6,876 nt of DNA from JAQGMO01 sp050954505 (GCA_050954505.1 JBPBPY010000239.1:1-6876); one strand, 5' to 3'; positions 1 to 6,170 are shown, counted from the stretch's first letter. Made by a program: numbers and translations. The notes: generated by a model not told the origin, from the letters alone.

Positions 1-30
1 ATGCCGCAGTCCGGCGCCGGGAATCGTTAA
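1..30 (+). CDS. Possible 3' end of an upstream gene (last nine codons)
   Basis: Read from base 1, the sequence gives MPQSGAGNR followed by a TAA stop at 28-30. Seven of the nine codons end in G or C, as in the neighbouring real genes. A second frame is open from base 2 to a TGA at 98-100, which would overlap the msbA ATG as ATGA, but its third positions are not GC-biased. Nine codons identify no family, so the product is unknown and even the frame is uncertain. Confidence 0.3.
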   Translation: MPQSGAGNR

Positions 31-36
31 ATCAGG

Positions 37-66
37 TTGGCATTTTATCGGGAAACCCCGCATGAT
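37..66 (+). promoter_or_regulatory. Weak candidate promoter for the msbA operon
   Basis: TTGGCA at 37-42 matches five of six bases of the sigma70 -35 consensus. CATGAT at 61-66 matches four of six of the -10, with an 18-base spacer. Transcription would begin near 73, about 24 bases before the msbA ATG. Whether msbA has its own promoter or is read through from upstream cannot be decided here. Confidence 0.3.
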
Positions 67-96
67 TGACCACATGGCTTGCAAAGTTTGTCCAAG

Positions 97-1857
97 ATGA
101 GTTTGTTTGACCGTATTCCCCCCCACTTGCGCCGCGCCAGCGGCATGCTGGCGCCCTACAAGGCGCGCCTGGCCATGGCCTTGCTGGGCATGGTGCTGAC
201 CGCTTCCACCGAACCGATGTTGCCGGCAGTGTTGAAGGTCTTGCTCGATCACGGGTTTGTCAACCGGCCCACGATTGCGCTGTGGATGGTGCCGGTGGGC
301 GTGATCGGCATTTTCATCCTGCGCGGCGCCTCGACCTACATGACCACCTACATGATGACCTGGGTGACGTCGGCGCTGCTGTCGGAACTGCGCGCGCAGA
401 TGTTTCGCCGCCTGCTCGATGTACCGGCCGACTTCTACAACAATACATCGGTAGGCAAGGTCATCAACTCGATGATGTTCGAAGCCCAGCAGATCATCGA
501 CATGGTGCGCAACGTGCTGACCTCGCTGATCCGCGACACCCTGACCGTGGTCGTGCTGATGGGTTACCTGCTGTGGATTAACTGGCAGCTGACCATCATT
601 GCCCTGGTGCTGCTGCCACTGACGGCATTCGTGGTGCGCAAGACCTCCAAGCGCGTGCGCCGGCTCACCAGCGAATATCTCGACGTCAATGCCGAGCTGA
701 CCCAGGTGATCGAGGAAACCACGCGCGCCCAGCAGGTCATCAAGATCTTCGGTGGCCATCAGTATGAAAACGTGCGCTTCGAGCAGCGCATTGCGACGCT
801 GCGCCGCTACTCCATGCGCATGGCCAGCACGCTGGCGGCCACCGTGCCGATCACCCAGATCATGGCCGCTGCCGCTGTGGCCGCAGTGATCATGATCGCG
901 CTGGTGCAATCGAGCCAGGGCAATGCCACGGCCGGTGGCGTTGTCTCCTTCATCACTGCCATGCTGATGCTGCTGGCACCCTTGAAACGCGTGACCGAAG
1001 TCAATGGCCCGCTGCAGCGCGGTCTGTCGGCAGCCGAAGCAGTATTCGGCTTGATCGATGCCGCGCCCGAGCGCACCAGCGGCATCACGCTCGACAAGCG
1101 CGCGGCTGGCCGGCTCGATTTCATCGATGTCGGTTTCACCTATCCGGGCCAGGCCCAGCCGGCGCTGTCCCATATCGATCTTGCAATCATGCCCGGTGAA
1201 ACGATTGCCTTTGTCGGCATGTCGGGCGGCGGCAAGTCGACCCTGGTTTCGCTGGTGCCGGAATTCCACCAGCTTGGCAACGGCGCCATCGAACTCGACG
1301 GCGTGCCCATCAGCGCCATTTCGCTGCTGAGCCTGCGTGCGCAGATTGCCATGGTCAGCCAGAACGTGGTGCTGTTCGACGATACGGTGGCGGCCAATAT
1401 TTCCTACGGCGATGAAAACCCGGACCGTGCCCGCGTGCTCGCCGCCGCTCAGGCCGCCCATCTTGCCGATGTGATTGCCGGCTTGCCGCTGGGCCTGGAG
1501 ACAGCCATCGGCGACAATGGCATGCGCCTGTCTGGCGGCCAGCGCCAGCGCCTGGCCATTGCGCGCGCCATCTACAAGGATGCGCCGGTGCTGATTCTCG
1601 ACGAGGCCACTTCGGCGCTCGACTCCGAATCCGAACGTGCGGTCCAGGCGGCACTCGACGGCTTGATGCGCAACCGCACCACGCTGGTCATTGCCCACCG
1701 CCTCTCGACCATCGAGCGCGCCAGCCGCATCGTGGTGCTGGTGGCCGGACGGATTGTCGAAATCGGTTCGCATGCGCAATTGCTGGCCGCCGGCGGCACC
1801 TATGCCAACCTGTACCACCTGCAGTTCGAGAAGACCGACAAGGTCGCTGCTGCATGA
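97..1857 (+). CDS. msbA: Lipid A export ATP-binding/permease protein MsbA
   Basis: This is a half-size ABC exporter of 586 aa, the usual MsbA length. It acts as an inner-membrane homodimer that flips lipid A-core from the cytoplasmic to the periplasmic leaflet using ATP. The N-terminal ~310 residues form the transmembrane domain, with hydrophobic stretches beginning around residue 22. The nucleotide-binding domain follows: Walker A GMSGGGKS at 374-381 (K380), Q-loop Q422, signature LSGGQ at 478-482, Walker B ending in D502 with catalytic E503, and the switch histidine H534. All key residues are intact, so it should be active. I chose the ATG at 97; a TTG at 79 would add six residues, and neither has a clear Shine-Dalgarno. 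Its stop overlaps the waaF start as ATGA, and pairing with an LPS heptosyltransferase supports MsbA over a generic multidrug exporter. Confidence 0.9.
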   Translation: MSLFDRIPPHLRRASGMLAPYKARLAMALLGMVLTASTEPMLPAVLKVLLDHGFVNRPTIALWMVPVGVIGIFILRGASTYMTTYMMTWVTSALLSELRAQMFRRLLDVPADFYNNTSVGKVINSMMFEAQQIIDMVRNVLTSLIRDTLTVVVLMGYLLWINWQLTIIALVLLPLTAFVVRKTSKRVRRLTSEYLDVNAELTQVIEETTRAQQVIKIFGGHQYENVRFEQRIATLRRYSMRMASTLAATVPITQIMAAAAVAAVIMIALVQSSQGNATAGGVVSFITAMLMLLAPLKRVTEVNGPLQRGLSAAEAVFGLIDAAPERTSGITLDKRAAGRLDFIDVGFTYPGQAQPALSHIDLAIMPGETIAFVGMSGGGKSTLVSLVPEFHQLGNGAIELDGVPISAISLLSLRAQIAMVSQNVVLFDDTVAANISYGDENPDRARVLAAAQAAHLADVIAGLPLGLETAIGDNGMRLSGGQRQRLAIARAIYKDAPVLILDEATSALDSESERAVQAALDGLMRNRTTLVIAHRLSTIERASRIVVLVAGRIVEIGSHAQLLAAGGTYANLYHLQFEKTDKVAAA

Positions 1858-3005
1858 GTGCCGACATGCGCGAGCGCGAGAGCGAGAGCAGGGCGCATGC
1901 ACCCGCCGCCGTGATCGATGCCCAGCCGGAGTTTCGCGAAAAACGCGGCGCCCGCCGCTTGCTGGTCATTTCGCCCAACTGGATCGGCGACGCCGTCATG
2001 GCACAGCCGCTGCTGCAATTGCTGCGCGCCCAGCACCCGGATTGGCCAATCGATGTGCTGGCACCGGCCTGGGTGGCACCGGTGTGGCGTGCCATGGCGC
2101 AGGTCGACAGTGTGCTGGAGGCGCCATTTCGCCATGGCGCACTGCAATTGCGCGAGCGCTGGCGGTATGCGCGCCTGTTGCGCAAGCGCGACTACGCAGC
2201 AGCGTATGTGTTGCCCAACACCTTGAAGTTTGCCTTGATTCCCTGGCTGGCCGGCATTGCGCGCCGCATTGGCTATCTGGGCGAACAGAGGCATATCCTG
2301 CTCAATGTGATCCATCACGACAGCGGTGCGCAAAAACGCGCCATGGTGCCGTTTTATGCCGCGCTGGCCTTGCCGCCGGCAGCAGCAGCGCCGGCAGATT
2401 TGCCGCGCCCGGCATTGCGCGTGACAACGGCACAGGTCGACGGCGTGCTGGAAGCCTTGCAGCTCACGCGCGCAAGACCGCTGGTGGTGTTTGCGCCAGG
2501 GGCGGAATTCGGCTCGGCGAAACGTTGGCCGGCAACGCATTTCGCCGCACTGGCCGATCTTGTGCAAGCGTGGCATCCGGGCACGCAGGTGGTGCTGCTT
2601 GGTTCCGGCAAGGATCAGCCTGTGTGCGAAGACATCGTCGCATTGGCGCCTGCGGTACGCAACCTGGCGGGCAGCACTTCGCTGGCACAGGCAATCGCAC
2701 TCATTGGTGCAGCCGCTGCCATGGTCAGCAACGACTCCGGCCTGCTGCATATCGCTTCGGCATTGAACCGGCCGATCGTGGCGTTGTATGGCCCGACCAG
2801 CCCGGAACATGCGCCGCCATTTTCCGACCTCGCCGTGTCGCTGTCTTTGCGGCTGGACTGTTCTCCATGCCGCCAGCGTGAATGTCCGCTGGGCCACCAC
2901 CACTGCATGGAACACATGACTGCAGCAACTGTCTGGCAATCGCTGCAGCCCATGCTCGTGGCGCCAGGCCTGGATGCCGGCGTGGGCCATGCAGGAACAG
3001 CCTGA
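1854..3005 (+). CDS. waaF: ADP-heptose--LPS heptosyltransferase II (WaaF/RfaF, GT9)
   Basis: This cytoplasmic, GT-B-fold glycosyltransferase adds the second L-glycero-D-manno-heptose to the LPS inner core. Visible family motifs are PNWIGDAVMA at 41-50 (D46 aligns with the catalytic aspartate of the family), the APAW and YVLPNTLKFALIPW blocks at 70-131, PGAEFGSAKRWP at 215-226 with the conserved lysine, LAGSTSL at 271-277, and the donor-binding SNDSGLLHIAS at 292-302 followed by LYGPTSPEHAPP. The order and wording match E. coli WaaF closely. The C-terminus carries C336, C339, C344 and C351 with three histidines between. About 34 residues precede the usual family start, so a later start is possible, but the ATG at 1854 forms an ATGA overlap with the msbA stop and suggests translational coupling. 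Its 3' end overlaps ubiC. Confidence 0.92.
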   Translation: MSADMRERESESRAHAPAAVIDAQPEFREKRGARRLLVISPNWIGDAVMAQPLLQLLRAQHPDWPIDVLAPAWVAPVWRAMAQVDSVLEAPFRHGALQLRERWRYARLLRKRDYAAAYVLPNTLKFALIPWLAGIARRIGYLGEQRHILLNVIHHDSGAQKRAMVPFYAALALPPAAAAPADLPRPALRVTTAQVDGVLEALQLTRARPLVVFAPGAEFGSAKRWPATHFAALADLVQAWHPGTQVVLLGSGKDQPVCEDIVALAPAVRNLAGSTSLAQAIALIGAAAAMVSNDSGLLHIASALNRPIVALYGPTSPEHAPPFSDLAVSLSLRLDCSPCRQRECPLGHHHCMEHMTAATVWQSLQPMLVAPGLDAGVGHAGTA

Positions 3006-3594
3006 TTTCTCCCGTAACGCACGCATGCCTGACGGGCAAGCCGCACAACGCATCAAGCACCAGCGCTGGCTGGCGCACGCGCCAGGACTGCGCCGATCCT
3101 CGACGTTATGGCACTGGCTCGGCGATCATGGTTCGCTGACCGCCAGGCTGACAGCGCATTGCCAGGCGTTTCGCGTGCTGCGTCTGTGTCAGCGCAGTGC
3201 CGTGGCATTGAAGGATGAAGCAAGAGCGCTGGGCTTGCCGCAGCGCGCCCGCGTGATCGAACGCGATGTGCTGTTGTTTGCCGATCAGCGCGCCGTGATC
3301 TTCGCCCATACCGTCATGGCGCTCGATGCCAGCCGCAGCGACTGGCCGTATTTTTCTGCGCTGGGCAACCGCTCGATCGGCAACCGGCTGTTCAACGATC
3401 CGGCAGTCACCGGCGGTGGTTTCGCGTTCGCCCGCCTGCATGCGCGCCATCCCTTGATGGTGCGGGCGGCTTTGGCGCTCGGTGTGCCAGCGATGGACCA
3501 GCCGCTTCATGCACGGCGCAGGATTTTCCAGCGCCGCAATGGGCAGTTGATGATCACGGAAGTCTTCCTGGATTGCGCACTCTGGTCGCCGTGA
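2974..3594 (+). CDS. ubiC: Chorismate--pyruvate lyase UbiC
   Basis: UbiC is a small cytoplasmic enzyme that splits chorismate into 4-hydroxybenzoate and pyruvate, the entry to ubiquinone synthesis. Against the E. coli protein, recalled from memory, the match runs from the RVIERDVLLFADQ block (R97 aligns with the substrate-binding arginine) through LGNRSIGNRLF (residues 130-140) to the C-terminal LMITEVFLD (E196 aligns with the active-site glutamate). The product-pocket leucine of E. coli appears as I135. As called it is 206 aa, longer than E. coli (165 aa). In-frame ATGs at 2989 and 3025 are alternative starts; 3025 would give 189 aa and no overlap with waaF. The 2974 start has an AGG a few bases upstream and lies inside the end of waaF. 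It is probably the last gene of the msbA-waaF operon. Confidence 0.85.
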   Translation: MPAWAMQEQPDFSRNARMPDGQAAQRIKHQRWLAHAPGLRRSSTLWHWLGDHGSLTARLTAHCQAFRVLRLCQRSAVALKDEARALGLPQRARVIERDVLLFADQRAVIFAHTVMALDASRSDWPYFSALGNRSIGNRLFNDPAVTGGGFAFARLHARHPLMVRAALALGVPAMDQPLHARRRIFQRRNGQLMITEVFLDCALWSP

Positions 3595-3650
3595 GCAAGC
3601 GTTGCCAGCGTTGCCGGAGTTGCCTGGTGCACTCTCAGGAAATCCAACGG

Positions 3651-3670
3651 ACCTGACGTGCGCGTCAGGT
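3651..3670. terminator. Perfect hairpin between convergent genes, possible bidirectional terminator
   Basis: ACCTGACG and CGTCAGGT form a perfect 8-bp stem around a TGCG loop. The hairpin lies 57 bases after the ubiC stop and covers the stop codon of the oppositely oriented small gene (3665-3667). No clean T-tract follows on either strand; only interrupted T runs are seen (GGTTTCTGTTTC on the + strand). It could end transcription weakly in both directions or just stabilise 3' ends. Confidence 0.45.
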
Positions 3671-3907
3671 CTGCGGTTTCTGTTTCAGCGACACCGTCCT
3701 GGTGACCGTTACGCGGCTGATCAGGAACTCGCCATCGATGACGGTGCGATGCGGCATGCCGATGACGTTGAATCCGGGTCCCCCATCATCGAACCAAAGT
3801 TGTGCCACAACGTCGAATTCTTCTGCCGGCATGCGCAGCATTTGCGCGCTGATCACGAAGGTCGCGCCTTCCTTCTGCTTGTTGACGAAATCGTCGATGC
3901 TGGCCAT
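3665..3907 (-). CDS. Small hypothetical protein, 80 aa
   Basis: I do not recognise this protein. It has 80 residues, begins MASIDDFVNKQKEGATFVIS, has no signal peptide or membrane segment, and looks soluble with mixed strand-forming stretches (EFDVVAQLWFDD, EFLISRVTVTRTV) and an acidic and glycine-rich middle. The case for a real gene is good: AGGAGAG sits about five bases before the ATG, a TATACT -10-like hexamer lies 32 bases upstream, and the frame fills the gap between ubiC and luxR with no better alternative. It lies 85 bases downstream of luxR on the same strand but appears to have its own promoter, so co-transcription is possible but not needed. No function is assigned. Confidence 0.65.
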   Translation of the reverse strand: MASIDDFVNKQKEGATFVISAQMLRMPAEEFDVVAQLWFDDGGPGFNVIGMPHRTVIDGEFLISRVTVTRTVSLKQKPQT

Positions 3908-3938
3908 GTTGCTCTCCTGGGTTGCTGGGGTTGGGCGA

Positions 3939-3944
3939 AGTATA
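3939..3944 (-). promoter_or_regulatory. Candidate -10 element of the small hypothetical gene
   Basis: On the - strand this reads TATACT, five of six bases of the sigma70 -10 consensus, and it lies 31 bases before the ATG at 3907. An upstream GTGCAA 18 bases away is only a poor -35 match. The position in the luxR-to-small-gene gap fits a private promoter. Confidence 0.4.
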
Positions 3945-3992
3945 AACTGCGCGGCCAGAGCATTGCACCGACGACGCCAGCAGGCATGGCAT

Positions 3993-4706
3993 TCAACCCA
4001 GCAAGCCGAGGATCGCCGCCTTGATTGCCGCCGCAGTCTTGTTCGAGACGCCGAGTTTCGCCATCGTGTTATTGATATGAAAATTCACCGTACGCTCGGA
4101 GATATTCATGATGTCGCTGGTCTCCCATGAGGTCTTGCCATCGGCAGTCCATCGCAACACCTCGACTTCACGGCTGGTCAGTTGCACATTTGCCTCCGGC
4201 ATGTGTTCGGCCACCAGCAAACCCGCCAGACTTTGATGGGCGATCTGGGTCAGCCAGTGCGTGCGCGGAGATATCGAATCGAGTTCCTTGGCAGTCAGAG
4301 GATCTTCCGCGCGTGACAGGCTCAGCAAGCCGCCAATGCCGCGGGCATCATGGCAGGCCAGGGCCCAGCCGACGCGCAGGCCCTGGGCCTGGGCTTCTTC
4401 CCAAAATGGCCGGCAATTGGCAAACACATTTTCCGACCAGATCAATGGCGCCACCGAGCGCATGCCGTGGGCGACGGTCGGATCGATGGCAAGATAATTT
4501 TGCTCGGCATAACGTTGCTGCCACGCGCTCGAATAGTTGTTCAGCATGACCAGCTTGGGTGCGGAAACCGGCAGCGGCAGGCGCATGCCATACGCACAAT
4601 ATTCAAAGCCGAGACCACGGGCGATCTGGTTGAGCTCCTTGAAAAAAGACGCTTCCGAATCGATGTTCAGCAGGGACTGTATCTGCTCTTCCTGCCAATT
4701 ATCCAT
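3993..4706 (-). CDS. LuxR-family AHL-responsive transcriptional regulator (CepR/SolR-like)
   Basis: This complete 237-aa receptor and DNA-binding regulator should bind an acyl-homoserine lactone and activate lux-box promoters. The N-terminal autoinducer-binding domain (about 18-160) contains W62, Y66, D75, P76, W90 and G113. The C-terminal GerE/LuxR helix-turn-helix (about 176-237) contains E180, L184 and G190, so all nine residues nearly invariant in true AHL receptors are present. The stretches LGFEYCAYGMRLPLPVS (32-48) and ISERTVNFHINN (202-213) resemble Burkholderia CepR. It is transcribed divergently from rsaM-luxI across a 332-base regulatory region, the expected arrangement for the cognate receptor of the LuxI here. 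The Shine-Dalgarno before the ATG at 4706 is weak (GGCGG). The gene symbol is left blank because names differ by species. Confidence 0.93.
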   Translation of the reverse strand: MDNWQEEQIQSLLNIDSEASFFKELNQIARGLGFEYCAYGMRLPLPVSAPKLVMLNNYSSAWQQRYAEQNYLAIDPTVAHGMRSVAPLIWSENVFANCRPFWEEAQAQGLRVGWALACHDARGIGGLLSLSRAEDPLTAKELDSISPRTHWLTQIAHQSLAGLLVAEHMPEANVQLTSREVEVLRWTADGKTSWETSDIMNISERTVNFHINNTMAKLGVSNKTAAAIKAAILGLLG

Positions 4707-4777
4707 GACGACCGCCGCAACGGCAGTAAGGCAATGAAGCAGACACGCATGGTGAAAATTGCTGCATGACGAAGGGG

Positions 4778-4796
4778 GTCAAAGCGAAAATTTGAC
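4778..4796. repeat. Inverted repeat GTCAAA-N7-TTTGAC
   Basis: Perfect 6-bp arms (4778-4783 and 4791-4796) flank seven bases. Each arm is part of a -35-like hexamer pointing outwards: TTGACC towards luxR and TTGACT towards rsaM. The GTCAA/TTGAC core is the same as in the luxI lux box but with wider spacing, so this is not a standard lux box. It may be an operator between divergent promoters. Confidence 0.4.
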
Positions 4797-4883
4797 TCGG
4801 TAAAAAAATGAAAAAACCATACTATTTGAATTTATCATGTTATTGTAATGAAGAAACTAATTGTATCAATGATAACAGACGGC

Positions 4884-4903
4884 CAATGTTTGCGCTAACA
4901 TTG
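4884..4903. promoter_or_regulatory. 20-bp near-perfect palindrome, candidate operator
   Basis: CAATGTTTGCGCTAACATTG has 7-bp perfect arms and a GCGC centre, with one mismatched pair (4891/4896). Its size equals a lux box, but it reads ATG-N10-CAT rather than CTG-N10-CAG. It lies about 70 bases upstream of the rsaM -10. It could bind the LuxR protein, the second LuxR, or an unrelated dimeric regulator. Confidence 0.45.
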
Positions 4904-4970
4904 AAGCCTTGATTCTGTGCAAGAATCCGCACGTTTTTGTGTACAGGTTTCGCCGTGTGGCATTTTTGCC

Positions 4971-4976
4971 TATACT
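4971..4976 (+). promoter_or_regulatory. Candidate -10 element of rsaM
   Basis: TATACT matches five of six bases of the sigma70 -10. Transcription would start near 4983, about 56 bases before the rsaM ATG. The region 17 bases upstream (TTTCGC at 4948-4953) is a poor -35, which is typical of activator-dependent promoters. A degenerate lux-like half-site (ACAGGT, 4943-4948) lies where an activator would bind. Confidence 0.45.
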
Positions 4977-5038
4977 TGCAACAGGAATCGAATTGCCACG
5001 CGCGTTTTCCCACTTTCTAATCATTGGGTGGCCACTCT

Positions 5039-5482
5039 ATGAACCAGCATAAAGCTTCATCGTTGTCGATGGAATCATCCCTGTCGGACACCGCTTTCAC
5101 CGTGTCCGATGATGGTTACGTTCGCCTGATGTATGAAGGCGTCAAACGCATGGCACTGGAACATCTGATATCGGGCTTCGATGAAGACATGCCCATGGAC
5201 GCATCCATGGGGGCGGTCGTGACCGATATCACGGGTTACACCGAATGGATGACGCAGACACAGCCTGCCATTACCTTGGGCTGGGACTGGCAGCTGAATA
5301 TCAAGGACATGCCCATGCAGATCGTTCGGGTAAGCGAGCCGCGGCGCAATATTATGTTGCTGGACAGCAGCAAATGTGATCTTGGGTTCGCCAAAACCTC
5401 GGCATTGCTGGAAGTCTTCATCGATTCGTTTGACTGGCAATCCGCAGTCCAGAAACACCTGCATATCGATTACATCGACTGA
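5039..5482 (+). CDS. rsaM: RsaM-family (DUF4902) quorum-sensing modulator
   Basis: This 147-aa soluble protein has the hallmark blocks I associate with RsaM/DUF4902 proteins: YVRLMYEGVKRMALEHLISG (27-46), TGYTEW (65-70), PAITLGWDWQL (76-86) and RRNIMLLDS (102-110). Known members sit between or beside luxI and luxR genes in Burkholderia, some Pseudomonas (RsaM) and Acinetobacter (AbaM). They tune AHL production, usually as negative regulators, and the known structure has a novel fold without an obvious DNA-binding motif. Placement directly upstream of luxI (110-base gap) and divergent from luxR is the expected context. I chose the ATG at 5039, preceded by a GGGTGG ribosome-binding-like stretch; a TTG at 5024 would add five residues. 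Family assignment is from memory of the motifs, not a search. Confidence 0.82.
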   Translation: MNQHKASSLSMESSLSDTAFTVSDDGYVRLMYEGVKRMALEHLISGFDEDMPMDASMGAVVTDITGYTEWMTQTQPAITLGWDWQLNIKDMPMQIVRVSEPRRNIMLLDSSKCDLGFAKTSALLEVFIDSFDWQSAVQKHLHIDYID

Positions 5483-5513
5483 CACTGGCATTGCTGCCGA
5501 AATCAGACAGCAA

Positions 5514-5533
5514 AACTGTCAAAGTTGACAGTT
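5514..5533. promoter_or_regulatory. lux box (LuxR-AHL operator) of luxI
   Basis: AACTGTCAAAGTTGACAGTT is a perfect 20-bp palindrome with 9-bp arms and a 2-bp centre, and carries the lux box signature CTG-N10-CAG. It lies in the rsaM-luxI gap, centred 69.5 bases before the luxI ATG. Its right arm contains TTGACA, so bound LuxR would touch RNA polymerase as at classical luxI promoters. Confidence 0.9.
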
Positions 5534-5555
5534 ACATTCATCGCCGTTTCATAAG
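5525..5555 (+). promoter_or_regulatory. luxI promoter overlapping the lux box
   Basis: TTGACA (5525-5530) is a perfect sigma70 -35 inside the lux box. The best -10 candidates are weak: TTCATA at 5548-5553 (17-base spacer) or CATAAG at 5550-5555 (19-base spacer). A poor -10 fits dependence on activation. With a start near 5562 the lux box centre would be close to -39, similar to the -42.5 position of classical LuxR-activated promoters. Confidence 0.6.
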
Positions 5556-5592
5556 AGAATTTCTCGGTAGAAAAACTCTCTCAGGGGCGGCG

Positions 5593-6144
5593 ATGAATTT
5601 TCTTTCTGGCACGACTGATTTTTTTTCGAAGGAACTGTTTTCACAGGTTTCCAGCTATCGTCACAAGGTGTTCATCGAGACACTTGGATGGCAACTCGAA
5701 AATGAGCAGGGTACAGAAGCAGACCAATTCGACCGGCCCGACACGGTATATGTCGTGGTGCAGGATGAGCAAGGCCATGTCAATGGCTGCGCACGCCTGC
5801 TGCCTACCGACAAACCTTACCTGCTGGGTGAAGTTTTTCCACAATTGCTCAATGGCTTGCCGGTTCCCGCCTCGTCGGAGATCTGGGAGCTCTCCCGTTT
5901 TGCCGCCATGGATTTCAATCAGCGCAAGACCTCGGCGCTCGGACAGTTTTCTTCAACTGTAGCAATTCGCTTGCTGCAGGAATCGATTGCCTGTGCGGTA
6001 TCGCTGGGCGCCAAGCGTCTGATCACGGTTTCACCGATCGGTATTGAACGCTTGTTGCGCAAGGCCGGTTTTCAGGCCCATCGCGCCGGGCCGCCAGTGA
6101 TCATCGATGGCCAGCCGATTTTTGCCTGCTGGATCGAGGTTTGA
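5593..6144 (+). CDS. luxI: Acyl-homoserine-lactone synthase (LuxI family, CepI-like)
   Basis: LuxI enzymes join S-adenosylmethionine to an acyl group from acyl-ACP to make the AHL signal. This protein is 183 aa, a normal length, and has the conserved residues of the family: R23, F27, W33, D44, D47, R68, F82, E99 and R102. The C-terminal stretch IERLLRKAGFQAHRAGPP (151-168), then DGQPIFACWIEV, is very like Burkholderia CepI. The frame is open upstream to a TTG at 5491, but that start would place the lux box and promoter inside the gene. The ATG at 5593 has AGGGGC six bases before it and gives the expected N-terminus. It should be autoinduced through the lux box at 5514-5533. The acyl chain cannot be read reliably from sequence; C8-HSL would be a guess from CepI similarity. 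Confidence 0.95.
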   Translation: MNFLSGTTDFFSKELFSQVSSYRHKVFIETLGWQLENEQGTEADQFDRPDTVYVVVQDEQGHVNGCARLLPTDKPYLLGEVFPQLLNGLPVPASSEIWELSRFAAMDFNQRKTSALGQFSSTVAIRLLQESIACAVSLGAKRLITVSPIGIERLLRKAGFQAHRAGPPVIIDGQPIFACWIEV

Positions 6145-6170
6145 ACTAGCCGGCCGAAAAAGAAAGCTGC

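Larger units (their letters stand above)
4707..5038. promoter_or_regulatory. Divergent regulatory region between luxR and rsaM-luxI
   Basis: This 332-base stretch has no convincing gene. From about 4780 to 4880 it is much more AT-rich than its surroundings. It contains a cluster of dyads: GTCAAA/TTTGAC at 4778-4796, TATCA-A-TGATA at 4864-4874, a 20-bp near-palindrome at 4884-4903 and GATTCT/AGAATC at 4911-4927. A TATACT -10 candidate for rsaM lies at 4971-4976. No perfect lux box was found here. A luxR promoter must lie on the - strand; TTGACC (4777-4782, reverse) is a possible -35 but has no good -10 partner. Confidence 0.75.

Noticed and set aside
11..20. CCGGCGCCGG palindrome as a terminator
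   Set aside because: It has no loop of its own and no T-tract after it, and it probably lies inside the last codons of an upstream gene.
1691..2881. 396-aa + strand open frame spanning the msbA-waaF junction
   Set aside because: It is out of frame with both real genes, rich in A, R and C, and shows no domain.
1800..3056. 418-aa open frame on the - strand opposite waaF
   Set aside because: It lies antisense to a clearly recognisable WaaF, has low-complexity R/Q/H/C-rich composition typical of antisense frames in GC-rich coding DNA, and matches no family.
4127..4769. Several + strand open frames opposite luxR
   Set aside because: All are antisense to a complete LuxR with nine conserved residues and carry no recognisable domain.
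5491..5592. N-terminal extension of LuxI from a TTG at 5491
   Set aside because: It would encode the lux box and promoter as protein. The ATG at 5593 has a ribosome binding site and the normal LuxI N-terminus.
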